Source: Umezawaea tangerina (GTDB lineage: Bacteria > Actinomycetota > Actinomycetes > Mycobacteriales > Pseudonocardiaceae). Taken from it: a stretch of 64,000 nucleotides of DNA. The DNA lies in the NCBI RefSeq assembly GCF_003002815.1, contig NZ_PVTF01000015.1:186001-250000 (forward strand). The letters are read 5' to 3'. Position numbers and translations under genes: made by a program. Under the pieces are notes generated by a model. That model saw only the letters and a list, made by a program, of their open reading frames with translations, was not told where the DNA came from and ran no database searches. This document shows positions 51,129-58,896 of this stretch, in pieces. How positions within the stretch are numbered: the stretch's first letter is position 1; the number at the start of each line of letters is the position of its first letter.

Positions 51129-51361
51129 CCACCCGACCGGACACCGACACCCTGCGGATCAAGGTCGACGGGGGCGTGTGCATGGGCCACGCCATGTGCA
51201 ACGCCCTCGCGCCCGAGGTGTACGAGGTCGACGACGCCGGGTTCAACCGGATGGGCGAGTTCGAGCTCGACCCGGCCGGGCGCGGCGCCGCCGAACGGGG
51301 CGCCTCCGCGTGCCCGGAGCGCGCGATCTCCTTCCCCCGCAGCGGTCCCACCGCGGGCTGA
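51125..51361 (+). CDS. Small iron-sulfur ferredoxin for P450
   Basis: This 78-residue ferredoxin has an iron-sulfur binding pattern of Cys19-x2-His22-x2-Cys25 (CMGHAMC) and a distant Cys63-Pro. This three-cysteine form with a non-cysteine middle residue is the P450-associated single-cluster ferredoxin type of actinomycetes. It would pass electrons to one or both flanking P450s. The ATG overlaps the stop of the upstream P450. No ferredoxin reductase gene is in the window, so a reductase from elsewhere must serve it. Confidence 0.92.
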   Translation: MTTRPDTDTLRIKVDGGVCMGHAMCNALAPEVYEVDDAGFNRMGEFELDPAGRGAAERGASACPERAISFPRSGPTAG

Positions 51362-51392
51362 CCACACCGCACCCACCAGGACGGCCTCTCCC

Positions 51393-52580
51393 ATGACCGA
51401 CGACCGATTCCCGTTCCCCGACGGCCCGCTGTCGACCCAGCCGCCCGAGTACGCCCGCCGCCGCGAGACGTGCCCGATGTCCGACGTGACCACGCCGACC
51501 GGCGACCCGGCCGTCCTGGTGCTGAAGTACCACGACGTCGAGGCGGTCATGCGGGACCGGAGGTTCAGCCGCGACCTGTCCGCACCGGGCACACCGCGGC
51601 TGTTCCCGAGCAACCTGCTGTCCGACGACCCCGACTTCCTGATGAACATGCACGGCGAGGACCACCGGCGGCTGCGCCGGATCGTCGCGTCGGCGTTCAC
51701 CCCGCGCCGCGCCGAGCAGTGGCGGCCCGAGGTCAGGCGGATCGCCGACGACCTGCTCGACCGCGTCGAGGCCGAGGGTCCGCCCGCGGACCTGATGGCC
51801 GCGCTGTCCTACCAGCTGCCGGTGCGGGTGATCTGCCGCCAGCTGGGCGTGCCGGACGAGGAGGGCGACAAGTTCCAGGGCTGGGTGGCCGCGTTCCTGT
51901 CGGTGTCCGGCATGTCGATGGCCGAGCGCGAGGTGGCGGCGGGCGAGTTCACCGGCTACGTCGAGGAGCTGGTCCGCAGGCACCGGACGGCCCCCGGTGA
52001 CGACCTGGTGGACCAGATCGTCAACGCCCGCGACGAGGAGGACCGGCTCACCGAGGCCGAGCTCGTCTCGTTGGTGCGCGGCCTGATCGTCGGCGGCAAC
52101 GAGACGGTGGCGAACTCGCTGAGCCGGTGCGTGCTGACGCTGCTGAGCCACCGAGGGCTGTGGGACGACCTGGTGCGCGACCGCTCGGACCTGCCCGCCG
52201 CGGTCGAGGAGCTGCTGCGGGTCAACCCTCCCGGCCGGATCGGGCTGCTGCGGGTGGCCACCGAGGACGTCGAGCTGCCGTCCGGGACGGTCAGGGCGGG
52301 CCAGGCGGTCATCTCGCCGCTGATCGCCGCGGGCCACGACCCCGAGGTGTTCCCCGAGCCCGACCGGATCGTGCTCGGCCGGGAGCCGCAGACGCTCCAG
52401 TTCGGCGCGGGGCCCCACTTCTGCCTCGGGGTGCACTTGGCGCGGGTGGAGCTGCAGGAGGCGCTCAGCGCGCTGATGGACCGGTTCCCCGGTCTGGAGC
52501 TGACCGCGCCGCCCGAGGACCTGCCGTGGAACCGCGGCGGCTACGGCATCACGCTGAGCAGCCTCCCGGTCCGCTGGTGA
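51393..52580 (+). CDS. Cytochrome P450 (second)
   Basis: This 395-residue P450 has an ExxR in EELLRVNPP. The I helix carries IVGGNETVAN, which keeps the acid-Thr pair. Heme-ligand Cys344 is in FGAGPHFCLG. It lies 31 bases after the ferredoxin gene in the same direction and probably shares it. The sequence differs clearly from the first P450, so the two are not a recent duplication and likely act on different carbons. The Shine-Dalgarno is weak (AGGA about 12 bases before the ATG). Confidence 0.93.
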   Translation: MTDDRFPFPDGPLSTQPPEYARRRETCPMSDVTTPTGDPAVLVLKYHDVEAVMRDRRFSRDLSAPGTPRLFPSNLLSDDPDFLMNMHGEDHRRLRRIVASAFTPRRAEQWRPEVRRIADDLLDRVEAEGPPADLMAALSYQLPVRVICRQLGVPDEEGDKFQGWVAAFLSVSGMSMAEREVAAGEFTGYVEELVRRHRTAPGDDLVDQIVNARDEEDRLTEAELVSLVRGLIVGGNETVANSLSRCVLTLLSHRGLWDDLVRDRSDLPAAVEELLRVNPPGRIGLLRVATEDVELPSGTVRAGQAVISPLIAAGHDPEVFPEPDRIVLGREPQTLQFGAGPHFCLGVHLARVELQEALSALMDRFPGLELTAPPEDLPWNRGGYGITLSSLPVRW

Positions 52581-52588
52581 TCCACTCT

Positions 52589-52617
52589 TGCTAAACCGGA
52601 GATAGTCTCCGTATAGT
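52589..52617 (+). promoter_or_regulatory. Promoter of the luciferase-like gene with an embedded TetR-type operator
   Basis: TTGCTA (52589-52594), a 17-base spacer and TATAGT (52612-52617) form a good housekeeping-type promoter. The spacer contains the palindrome CGGAGATAGTCTCCG (52597-52611; 6-bp perfect arms around TAG). The same 15-mer occurs inverted before the exporter gene. A repressor bound here would block RNA polymerase directly. Confidence 0.7.
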
Positions 52618-52655
52618 TCGTGGGGTCGCACCCAGCACACCGGAGGAACCCGCGG

Positions 52656-53540
52656 ATGAACGGCGAACGGCTCGACCTCGGCCGAGTCGGGGTGTGGACC
52701 AACCACCTCGACACCTTCCCGATCGCCGTCGCCCTGCAGGCCGCCGTCGAACTGGAGGACCTCGGCTGCCCCGCTCTGTGGCTGACCGAGACCACCGGCC
52801 GGGAAGCGCTCACCCAGGCCTCGATCGTGCTCGGCGCCACCCGGCGGATGACGGTCGCGACCGGTGTCGCGACCATCTACGGCCGCGACCCGGTCACCAT
52901 GGCCCAGGCGCAGCGCACGCTCGCCGAGGCCCACCCCGGCCGGTTCCTGCTCGGCCTCGGCGTGAGCCACCCGTGGTTCGTCGAAGAGGTGCGCGGACAG
53001 GTGTTCGGCAAGCGCGTCCCGTCCATGCGGTCCTACCTGGACCGCATGGACACCGCGTCGTTCGGGCCGCCCGACGGCGGCAAGGAGGCGCCCAGGGTGA
53101 TCGGCGCGGTCGGGCCCAGGATGCTCGCCCTCGCGGCCGAGCGGACCGACGGCGCGTTCCCCTTCTGCGTCCCGGTCGAGCACACCCGCCGCACCAGGGA
53201 GCTGATGGGACCGGACGCGTTCCTGGCCGTGGAGCAGGCCGTCGTGCTGACGTCCGACCGCGAACGGGCCCGTGCGCTCGCCCGGTCCTACATCGCCGCC
53301 AGCCTCCCCAACCGCGGACCTGTCCTGGCCGACCTCGGTTACCGGCTCGAGCTCGACGGCCCCGCGGGCGACCGCCTGGTGGAGGCGCTGGTGGTGTGGG
53401 GTGGGCTCGCCGAGATCGAGGCGCGCGCGCAGGAGCACCTGGCCGCGGGCGCCGACCACGTCTGCCTGTACGTGATCGGAGCGCCGTCGGACCGACCGCC
53501 GCTGCCCGAGTGGCGCGCGCTCGCCCCCTTGTTCGGCTGA
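52656..53540 (+). CDS. LLM-class (luciferase-like, probably F420-dependent) oxidoreductase
   Basis: This 294-residue luciferase-like TIM-barrel protein (LGRVGVWTNHLDTFP at the N-terminus, then RRMTVATGVATIYGRDP and GRFLLGLGVSHPW) matches the F420-dependent LLM oxidoreductase group. FMN use cannot be excluded. It should perform a reduction, dehydrogenation or monooxygenation on the polyketide; abyssomicin-type clusters also carry flavin/F420 enzymes of this kind. The ATG at 52656 is preferred over a GTG 36 bases upstream because a strong GGAGGAA ribosome site (52642-52648) lies 8 bases before it. It has its own promoter with a TetR-type operator. The SnoaL-like gene follows after 18 bases. Confidence 0.88.
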   Translation: MNGERLDLGRVGVWTNHLDTFPIAVALQAAVELEDLGCPALWLTETTGREALTQASIVLGATRRMTVATGVATIYGRDPVTMAQAQRTLAEAHPGRFLLGLGVSHPWFVEEVRGQVFGKRVPSMRSYLDRMDTASFGPPDGGKEAPRVIGAVGPRMLALAAERTDGAFPFCVPVEHTRRTRELMGPDAFLAVEQAVVLTSDRERARALARSYIAASLPNRGPVLADLGYRLELDGPAGDRLVEALVVWGGLAEIEARAQEHLAAGADHVCLYVIGAPSDRPPLPEWRALAPLFG

Positions 53541-53558
53541 CCCGAAAGGCATCACCCC

Positions 53559-53975
53559 GTGACCGTCGAGGACAACAAGCGGATCGTGCTGGACCTGCTG
53601 GCCAACTGGCTGGACCCCGAGCACTTCGCCGCGGTGGCGCACGACGACCTGGTGTTCGTCGTCGAGGCGGACCCGCGGCACACGCCGTTCGCGGGCGCCA
53701 AGACCAAGGAGCACATGGTCGAGACGCGCAGGCGGGCGGCGGGCAGGTTCCCCGAGGGCGTCGCGATGACCGTGCTGGGCCTGGTCGCCGAGGGCGACCA
53801 GGTCGCGGTGCGGGTGCTCGCGGAGGCCAAGGTCGCCGAGGGCGAGTACCGCAACCGCGCGCACTTCGCGTTCGAGCTGCGCGACGGCCTGATCACGAAG
53901 GTCCACGAGTACACCGACACCGCCTACCTCGCGGCCGAGCTCGCCGCCACGACCAGGCACATCTCGTCCCGCTGA
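53559..53975 (+). CDS. SnoaL-like (NTF2-fold) protein
   Basis: This 138-residue NTF2/SnoaL-like polyketide-tailoring fold protein opens with the usual helix (NKRIVLDLLANW), followed by a cone-shaped beta sheet (HDDLVFVVEADPRHTPFAG, VAVRVLAEAKVAEG, RNRAHFAFELRDGLITKVHEY). The family includes cyclases, epoxide hydrolases, isomerases and dehydratases. The start is GTG with CGAAAGG about 9 bases upstream. It is co-transcribed with the luciferase-like gene and is the last plus-strand gene before the convergent terminators. The role is not determinable here, but it is one of the few candidates in the window for a non-redox cyclisation or isomerisation step. Confidence 0.82.
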   Translation: MTVEDNKRIVLDLLANWLDPEHFAAVAHDDLVFVVEADPRHTPFAGAKTKEHMVETRRRAAGRFPEGVAMTVLGLVAEGDQVAVRVLAEAKVAEGEYRNRAHFAFELRDGLITKVHEYTDTAYLAAELAATTRHISSR

Positions 53976-54020
53976 CCCGCTGTCCACCCCTCCGGTCGCC
54001 GTACCCCAGGCGGCGACCAC

Positions 54021-54065
54021 GGAACGCGGCCGCCGGCCCGCTCGGGACCCGAGCGGCCGCGTTCC
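54021..54065. terminator. Hairpin terminator (first of a pair)
   Basis: A 13-bp perfect stem (54021-54033 with 54053-54065) lies between the convergent SnoaL-like and FAD monooxygenase genes. There is no T-run, as is usual for GC-rich actinomycete terminators. Confidence 0.65.
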
Positions 54066-54083
54066 CCTTGTCCGGTACCGAGC

Positions 54084-54127
54084 CCACGACGAAGGGCCGC
54101 CTCCTCGGAGGCGGCCCTTCGTCGTGG
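54084..54127. terminator. Strong bidirectional hairpin terminator
   Basis: A 21-bp perfect inverted repeat (54084-54104 with 54107-54127) with a minimal loop ends 7 bases before the stop codon of the minus-strand FAD gene. It sits between two convergent genes and should stop transcription from both sides. Confidence 0.82.
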
Positions 54128-54133
54128 TCGGGG

Positions 54134-55579
54134 TCAGCCGACGGGGTCGCCGAACCACGTCAGCAGCGCCCAGCGCAGCCCGTCGAGATCCTCACCGCCC
54201 GCGTCGGCGAACGCGACGTGCCCGTCGGGCCGCACGAGGACGACCGCCGCGCCGATCCCGGCCGCCTCCTCGTCGCGCACGACGCCGACGCGGTCCTTCC
54301 ACGCCGCCGCCGTGTCGGCGACCGCGGCGCCCGGCGTGTTGTCGACCAGCGCGGCCCGACCCTCGGTCAGCACCCGCACGACCGGCGGCAGGTTCGGGAT
54401 CCGCTCGCCGAGCAGCGGGTGCGCCTGCTCGCCGGGGTGCGGCAGGTCGTAGCGGGTCAGCGTCGCCGCCTGGAGCACGTGCCGGTTGGCCTCCGGCAGC
54501 TCCAGGATCTCGCCGAACAGCAGGCGCAGCGGTTCGACGCGGTCGAGCGGGTGCATCAGCGCGAGCTGGGCCAGCGCGTGCGCGCGGACGCGTTCGCCCA
54601 CCGCGCGGCGTTCGATCTCGTAGCTGTCGAGCAGTCCCGGCGCAGCGCGGCCCTGCACCTCCGCGGCGAGCTTCCAGCCCAGGTTCAGCGCGTCCTGGAG
54701 GCCGGTGTTGAGGCCCTGGGTGCCCGAGATGAACAGCACGTGCGCCGCGTCGCCCGCGAGCAGCACCCGCCCCGAGCGGTACCGGTCGGCGACCGCGGTC
54801 GGGTGGCCGAAGCGGGACAGCCAGCGCACCTCGCGCAGGGTCGGCCGCTTGCCGGTCAACCGCTCGATGCTGTCGCGCAGCTCGTCCGCGGTGACCGGCT
54901 CGTCGGCGGCGGGCCCCTTGGCGCCGAACTCGATGGTCATCAGCCGCAGGGTGCCCGGCTGGAGCGGCAGGGCACCGAAGATCCCTTGTGGACGGAGGCC
55001 CGCGTCGAACGTCTCGTGGTCGTCGTCGGCGATCACGACGTCGCCGAGCAGCCCCGAGTACCCGCTGCCGTCGTCCGGCAGCGCGATCCCGGCCAACGAG
55101 CGCACCCGGCTGTCCGGACCGTCCGCGCCGACCAGGTAGGAGCCGCGCAGCGCGTACTCCGCCCCGTCCGCCGCCACGGTCACCGACACGCCGTCGGCGT
55201 CCTGCTCGAGGCCGACCAGCTCGTGGCCGCGGCGCAGGTCCACGCCGAGCTCCGCCGCGCGGTCGCGCAGCACCCGCAGCAGCTTCCACTGCGGCATGGC
55301 GAACGTCCAGTCCTGCTCGCCGACGTCGGCGAGGTCGAGCCAGAAGAACGAGAACGGCGTGCGGGGCCAGGGGAAGATGCCCTGCGCGCGCACCCGTTCG
55401 GCCAGTCCCCTGGTCTCCAGTGCCTCCAACGTCCGGCCGTGCACGGCCATGCCCTGCGAGTGCTCCGGGTCCTCGGTCGTGCGTTCCAGCACGACCACGC
55501 CCACGCCCGCGAGCCTCAGCTCGCAGGCCAGTAGCAGCCCGGTGGGCCCACCGCCCGCGACGACGACTGGATCGCTCAT
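54134..55579 (-). CDS. FAD-dependent monooxygenase-like enzyme 1
   Basis: This 481-residue class A flavoprotein has an N-terminal FAD loop VVAGGGPTGLLLACEL (about residues 5-20), a DG motif (LVGADGPDSRVR), the second FAD motif RVLLAGDAAHV, and a C-terminal thioredoxin-like region ending VLVRPDGHVAFAD. Usual members hydroxylate or epoxidise polyketides. However, PyrE3-type proteins of spirotetronate pathways share this architecture and catalyse a [4+2] cycloaddition to a dialkyldecalin. The start at 55579 is preferred over an ATG 42 bases upstream because GGAG lies 9 bases before it. It is paralogous to the second FAD gene (57277-58755). It lies downstream of the exporter gene on the same strand, with a hairpin between them. 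Confidence 0.9.
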   Translation of the reverse strand: MSDPVVVAGGGPTGLLLACELRLAGVGVVVLERTTEDPEHSQGMAVHGRTLEALETRGLAERVRAQGIFPWPRTPFSFFWLDLADVGEQDWTFAMPQWKLLRVLRDRAAELGVDLRRGHELVGLEQDADGVSVTVAADGAEYALRGSYLVGADGPDSRVRSLAGIALPDDGSGYSGLLGDVVIADDDHETFDAGLRPQGIFGALPLQPGTLRLMTIEFGAKGPAADEPVTADELRDSIERLTGKRPTLREVRWLSRFGHPTAVADRYRSGRVLLAGDAAHVLFISGTQGLNTGLQDALNLGWKLAAEVQGRAAPGLLDSYEIERRAVGERVRAHALAQLALMHPLDRVEPLRLLFGEILELPEANRHVLQAATLTRYDLPHPGEQAHPLLGERIPNLPPVVRVLTEGRAALVDNTPGAAVADTAAAWKDRVGVVRDEEAAGIGAAVVLVRPDGHVAFADAGGEDLDGLRWALLTWFGDPVG

Positions 55580-55658
55580 CGGTTCCAACTCCTGCCTGAT
55601 CGACTCTTCCTTGCGGCACAAGGCTTCTGACGGTGGGTTCGGCCGAGTCGCCGCATGG

Positions 55659-55698
55659 CGTGGCGGTCCGCCCGGCCACCGCCGGACGGACCGCCACG
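55659..55698 (-). terminator. Long hairpin after the exporter gene
   Basis: A 12-bp perfect stem (55659-55670 with 55687-55698) continues inward with a 5-bp CCGGC/GCCGG stem. It begins 17 bases after the MFS stop codon and lies before the next minus-strand gene. Likely an intrinsic terminator or partial attenuator between exporter and FAD gene 1. No T-run follows. Confidence 0.65.
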
Positions 55699-55714
55699 AT
55701 CACCTGGTCCCCGC

Positions 55715-57148
55715 CTACGCGGCGGCGGGCTTCTTCGTCCGGATGACGAAGAGCGCGATGAGCAGCGCGAGGCCGCTGAAGATCGCGCTGACCTGGAGCG
55801 CGCGGGACACGCCCTCGGTGAACGTCTCGTGGTCGGACGGGTCCCCGCTGAACGCGGAGTTGAACACGGTCACCAGGATCGCCAGGCCGAGCGACGCGCC
55901 GACCTGCTGCATGGCCTGGAGCAGACCGGACGCCGCGCCCGCGTTCTTGGGCTCGACGCCCGCGAGGATGGTCATGTTGAGCGGCATGAAGGACAGGCCG
56001 ACACCGGCGCCGAACAGGATCGTCGGGCCGAGGATCGAGACCAGGTAGCCGCTCGTCGGGGTGATCAGCGACATCCACGCGATCGCGGCGGTGACCAGCA
56101 CCATGCCGGTGATCATCACGGGTCGCGCGCCGAACTTCGGCATCAGCTTCGGCGCCCGCTTGGCGGAGAAGAACAGCACCACCGCGAGCGGGATGAACGC
56201 GATGCCCGCCTTGAGGGGGTTGAGGCCCTGGACGTCCTGGAGGTACTGCAGCAGGAAGAAGAACATGCTCGCGGTCGTGGCGGGCAGCAGGAACATGTTC
56301 ACGTAGGCGGCGGCGCGGTTGCGCACCGAGAACAGCGACAGCGGCATGATCGGCTGGCTGGCCCTGGCCTCGTTGACCAGGAACACCGCCAGCAGGACCA
56401 CGGCGACCACGAACGACACGATCGTCGTGGTGGCGCCCCAGCCCGCGGTCGCGGCCTTGATGAAGCCGTAGACCAGCGCGACCATGCCGGCCGTCGAGGT
56501 CAGCGCGCCCAGCACGTCGAAGCGGCCGGGGTGGCGCGGCGGCTCGGCGACGAACATCGGTGCCAGCACGACGATCGCGATGCCGATCGGCACGTTGATG
56601 AACATCACCAGCCGCCACGACCCGGCGGCCGTGAGGACACCGGAGAGGATCAGGCCCGCGGTCATGCCCAGGCCAGCGACCGTGGAGAAGATGCCCAGCG
56701 CCTTGTTGCGGTCGTCGCCCTCGGCGAAGTTCGTCGCGATCAGGGCCAGCGTGCTGGGCGCCGCGAACGCCGCGCCGACGCCCTGCAGCGCACGGGCGGC
56801 GAGCAGCAGGCCGGGTGTGGTCGCGAAGCCGCCGAGCAGCGACGCAGCGGTGAACACCGCGACCCCGACGACGAACACCCGGCGCCTGCCGAGCACGTCG
56901 CCGGTGCGGCCGCCGAGCAGCAGCAGCCCGCCGAACGCGAGGGTGTAGGCGGTGAGCACCCACGACAGGTTGGCGGCGTCGAAGCCCAGGTCGGCCTGGA
57001 TGTTGGGCAGCGCCACGTTGACGATGGTCGCGTCCAGCACGACCAGCAGTTGGCAGGCGATGATCACGGCGAGGGCGATGCCCGGCCGCTTGCGCGTTTC
57101 GGGCGGCGCACCCGCCCCGGTCGAGGTCTGCGAAGCCGGCATCGACAT
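55715..57148 (-). CDS. MFS drug exporter, DHA2 family (14 transmembrane segments)
   Basis: This 477-residue integral membrane transporter belongs to the EmrB/QacA type. It has the family motif LDATIVNVALPNIQADL in the first segment, the loop 2-3 motif A (GGRTGDVLGRRRVF), the motif C-like region in segment 5 (GLGMTAGLILSGVL), and hydrophobic segments adding up to about 14. It should export the tetronate product and give self-resistance. The ATG at 57148 has AAGGAG 9 bases upstream. It has its own well-formed promoter with two operator-like palindromes, so it is probably induced by the product or an intermediate through the TetR regulator at 58897. Confidence 0.94.
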   Translation of the reverse strand: MSMPASQTSTGAGAPPETRKRPGIALAVIIACQLLVVLDATIVNVALPNIQADLGFDAANLSWVLTAYTLAFGGLLLLGGRTGDVLGRRRVFVVGVAVFTAASLLGGFATTPGLLLAARALQGVGAAFAAPSTLALIATNFAEGDDRNKALGIFSTVAGLGMTAGLILSGVLTAAGSWRLVMFINVPIGIAIVVLAPMFVAEPPRHPGRFDVLGALTSTAGMVALVYGFIKAATAGWGATTTIVSFVVAVVLLAVFLVNEARASQPIMPLSLFSVRNRAAAYVNMFLLPATTASMFFFLLQYLQDVQGLNPLKAGIAFIPLAVVLFFSAKRAPKLMPKFGARPVMITGMVLVTAAIAWMSLITPTSGYLVSILGPTILFGAGVGLSFMPLNMTILAGVEPKNAGAASGLLQAMQQVGASLGLAILVTVFNSAFSGDPSDHETFTEGVSRALQVSAIFSGLALLIALFVIRTKKPAAA

Positions 57149-57203
57149 GCCTTCCCACTCCTTGTCCGACGTCCGGGATCACCCCAGGACGAGCGATGGC
57201 AAA

Positions 57204-57218
57204 CGGAGACTATCTCCG
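57204..57218. promoter_or_regulatory. TetR-type operator at the exporter transcription start
   Basis: CGGAGACTATCTCCG is the exact reverse complement of the palindrome before the luciferase-like gene (52597-52611). On the minus strand it covers roughly +1 to +15 of the exporter promoter. Confidence 0.7.
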
Positions 57219-57225
57219 ATTCAGG

Positions 57226-57254
57226 ATGATACGGAGAAAGCCTCCGCTTGACAA
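57226..57254 (-). promoter_or_regulatory. Exporter promoter with an operator in its spacer
   Basis: On the minus strand TTGTCA (57254-57249), a 17-base spacer and TATCAT (57231-57226) form a good promoter for the MFS gene. The spacer is almost filled by the variant palindrome CGGAGAAAGCCTCCG (plus-strand 57232-57246; 5-bp perfect arms). With the exact site at 57204-57218 this gives two operators in one promoter. Confidence 0.7.
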
Positions 57255-57276
57255 GGGAGCCTCCCACCTGCGGATA

Positions 57277-58755
57277 TCAGCTCGGATCGGGTTCGCCGAA
57301 CCAGGTTTTCAGGGCCAGCTTCAACCCTTCCACGTCCGCGCCCGAGCGGTCGGCGAAGACCACGTGGCCGTCCGGCCGGACGAGCACGGCGACGGCGTCC
57401 AGCTCCTCCACCGGGCCGGTCCGCACCACGTCCACCCGCTCGCCCCAGCCCGCCGCGCACTCCGACGGCGCGCCGTCGTCGGTCGCGTCGAACAGCACGG
57501 CATGTCCCGACGCCAGGTGCGCCACCCCGGCCGTCCCGTCGGCCGCGGTGAACGCGGGCAGCCGCCGACCCAGCAGCGGGTGGGCGTGCCCGTCGTCGTC
57601 GCGACCGGGGTAGGACACCGGGTAGCTGATGCCGATGCCGGTGACCATGTCCGTGACGTACTTGCTGACCGGTGGCAGCCGCAGCAGCTCGGCCACCATG
57701 TCGCGCAGCGGCCCCACCCGGTCCAGCGGGTGCATCAGCGCGTCTTGGGCGCGAGTGTTCATGCACACCCGCTCGCCGACCGGTCGGCGTTCGCTCTCGT
57801 AGGTGTCCAGCAGCCCTTCGGGCGCCCACCCCCGCAGCTCCGCGGCGAGCTTCCAGCCGAGGTTCACCGCGTCCTGGATGCCCGTGTTGAGGCCCTGCCC
57901 GCTCACCGGCAGGTGGACGTGCGCCGAGTCGCCCGCCAGGAGGATCCGCCCCGACCGGTACCGGTCGGCCAGCCTGGTGGCGTTGCCGAAGCGGGACAGC
58001 CAGCGCACCTCGGCGTGGTCGAGCAGGTCGAGGTGGGACCCCGACACGCGTTCCACGACCGCCTTGAACTCCTCCAGCGTCGGCTCCACCGCGCGGCTCG
58101 TCGGCTCCACGCCGAACTCGATCGCCGTGACCCGGAACAGGCCCGGCCGCAACGGGATCACCGCGTGCATGCCCTCCTGGCGCAGGGTCGGCGGCACCCG
58201 CGTCACCACCGACGGGTCGGTGATCACGTCCGCGGTCAGACCGTCCACCGTGGACGCCGTGCCGGGGAACCCGATGCCCGCCAGCTTGCGGACCAGGCTC
58301 GCGCCGCCGTCGCAGCCCACGAGGTACTGGCCGCGCACGGTGTACTCGCCTTCCGACGACCTCACCACCACCGTCACGCCGTCCGCGTCCTGCTCCGCCG
58401 CCACCACCTCGTGCCCGCGCCGGATGTCCGCGCCCATGCCCGCGGCGCGTTCCTCCAGCAGCCGTTCGACGTGGCGCTGCGGCACCAGGAGCGGGATCAG
58501 CGACGGGTCGATCAGGTGCTGCAGCTGCAACAGCCCGAAGTTGTAGGACTGGACCCGCGGGTAGTCCGCGAACCAGTCGAGCCCGCGCTGGCCGAACACC
58601 TCGACCGACCGCGCGTGCAACGTCAACGACCTCGAGTACTCGCTGGCTTCCGGCGCCCGTTCCAGGACGATCGACGGCACACCCGCCAGGCTCAGCTCAC
58701 TGGCCAGCATCAGACCGGTCGGCCCTCCGCCCGCGATGACGACTTTCCGGCTCAA
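57277..58755 (-). CDS. FAD-dependent monooxygenase-like enzyme 2
   Basis: This 492-residue class A flavoprotein has the FAD loop VVIAGGGPTGLMLASEL, a DG motif LVGCDGGASLVR, a second FAD motif RILLAGDSAHV, and a C-terminal thioredoxin-like region ending in VLVRPDGHVVFAD and TWFGEP. It is a paralogue of FAD enzyme 1, sharing the WLSRFG, ADRYRSGR and GLNTGxQDAxNLGWKLAAE segments. The start is TTG at 58755 with GGGAGG 5-6 bases upstream. An in-frame TAG lies only 27 bases before it and no ATG or GTG intervenes, so the TTG is well supported. It is divergent from the tetR gene. Possible roles are oxidation of the polyketide or PyrE3-like cyclisation. Confidence 0.9.
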   Translation of the reverse strand: MSRKVVIAGGGPTGLMLASELSLAGVPSIVLERAPEASEYSRSLTLHARSVEVFGQRGLDWFADYPRVQSYNFGLLQLQHLIDPSLIPLLVPQRHVERLLEERAAGMGADIRRGHEVVAAEQDADGVTVVVRSSEGEYTVRGQYLVGCDGGASLVRKLAGIGFPGTASTVDGLTADVITDPSVVTRVPPTLRQEGMHAVIPLRPGLFRVTAIEFGVEPTSRAVEPTLEEFKAVVERVSGSHLDLLDHAEVRWLSRFGNATRLADRYRSGRILLAGDSAHVHLPVSGQGLNTGIQDAVNLGWKLAAELRGWAPEGLLDTYESERRPVGERVCMNTRAQDALMHPLDRVGPLRDMVAELLRLPPVSKYVTDMVTGIGISYPVSYPGRDDDGHAHPLLGRRLPAFTAADGTAGVAHLASGHAVLFDATDDGAPSECAAGWGERVDVVRTGPVEELDAVAVLVRPDGHVVFADRSGADVEGLKLALKTWFGEPDPS

Positions 58756-58828
58756 GACGGCCCTCCCGACACGTGCGCGCTAGGTGTGGACCGAATCCTG
58801 CGCGGACGCCCCAAAGGACGGCTAAAAC

Positions 58829-58843
58829 CGGAGATGGCTCGGT
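58829..58843. promoter_or_regulatory. Degenerate operator-like site between FAD gene 2 and tetR
   Basis: GCTAAAACCGGAGATGG (from 58821) lines up with GCTAAACCGGAGATAG before the luciferase-like gene. The left half-site CGGAGAT (58829-58835) is intact but the right arm is degenerate (CTCGGT). It is a likely weak autoregulatory TetR site. The reverse strand here also reads GTTTTAGCCG, as found before the P450 operon. Confidence 0.45.
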
Positions 58844-58896
58844 CTGCGAGGTAGATTCGTCGGCGACGGGCAGGGCACGACAGGAGGCCGCTGGAC

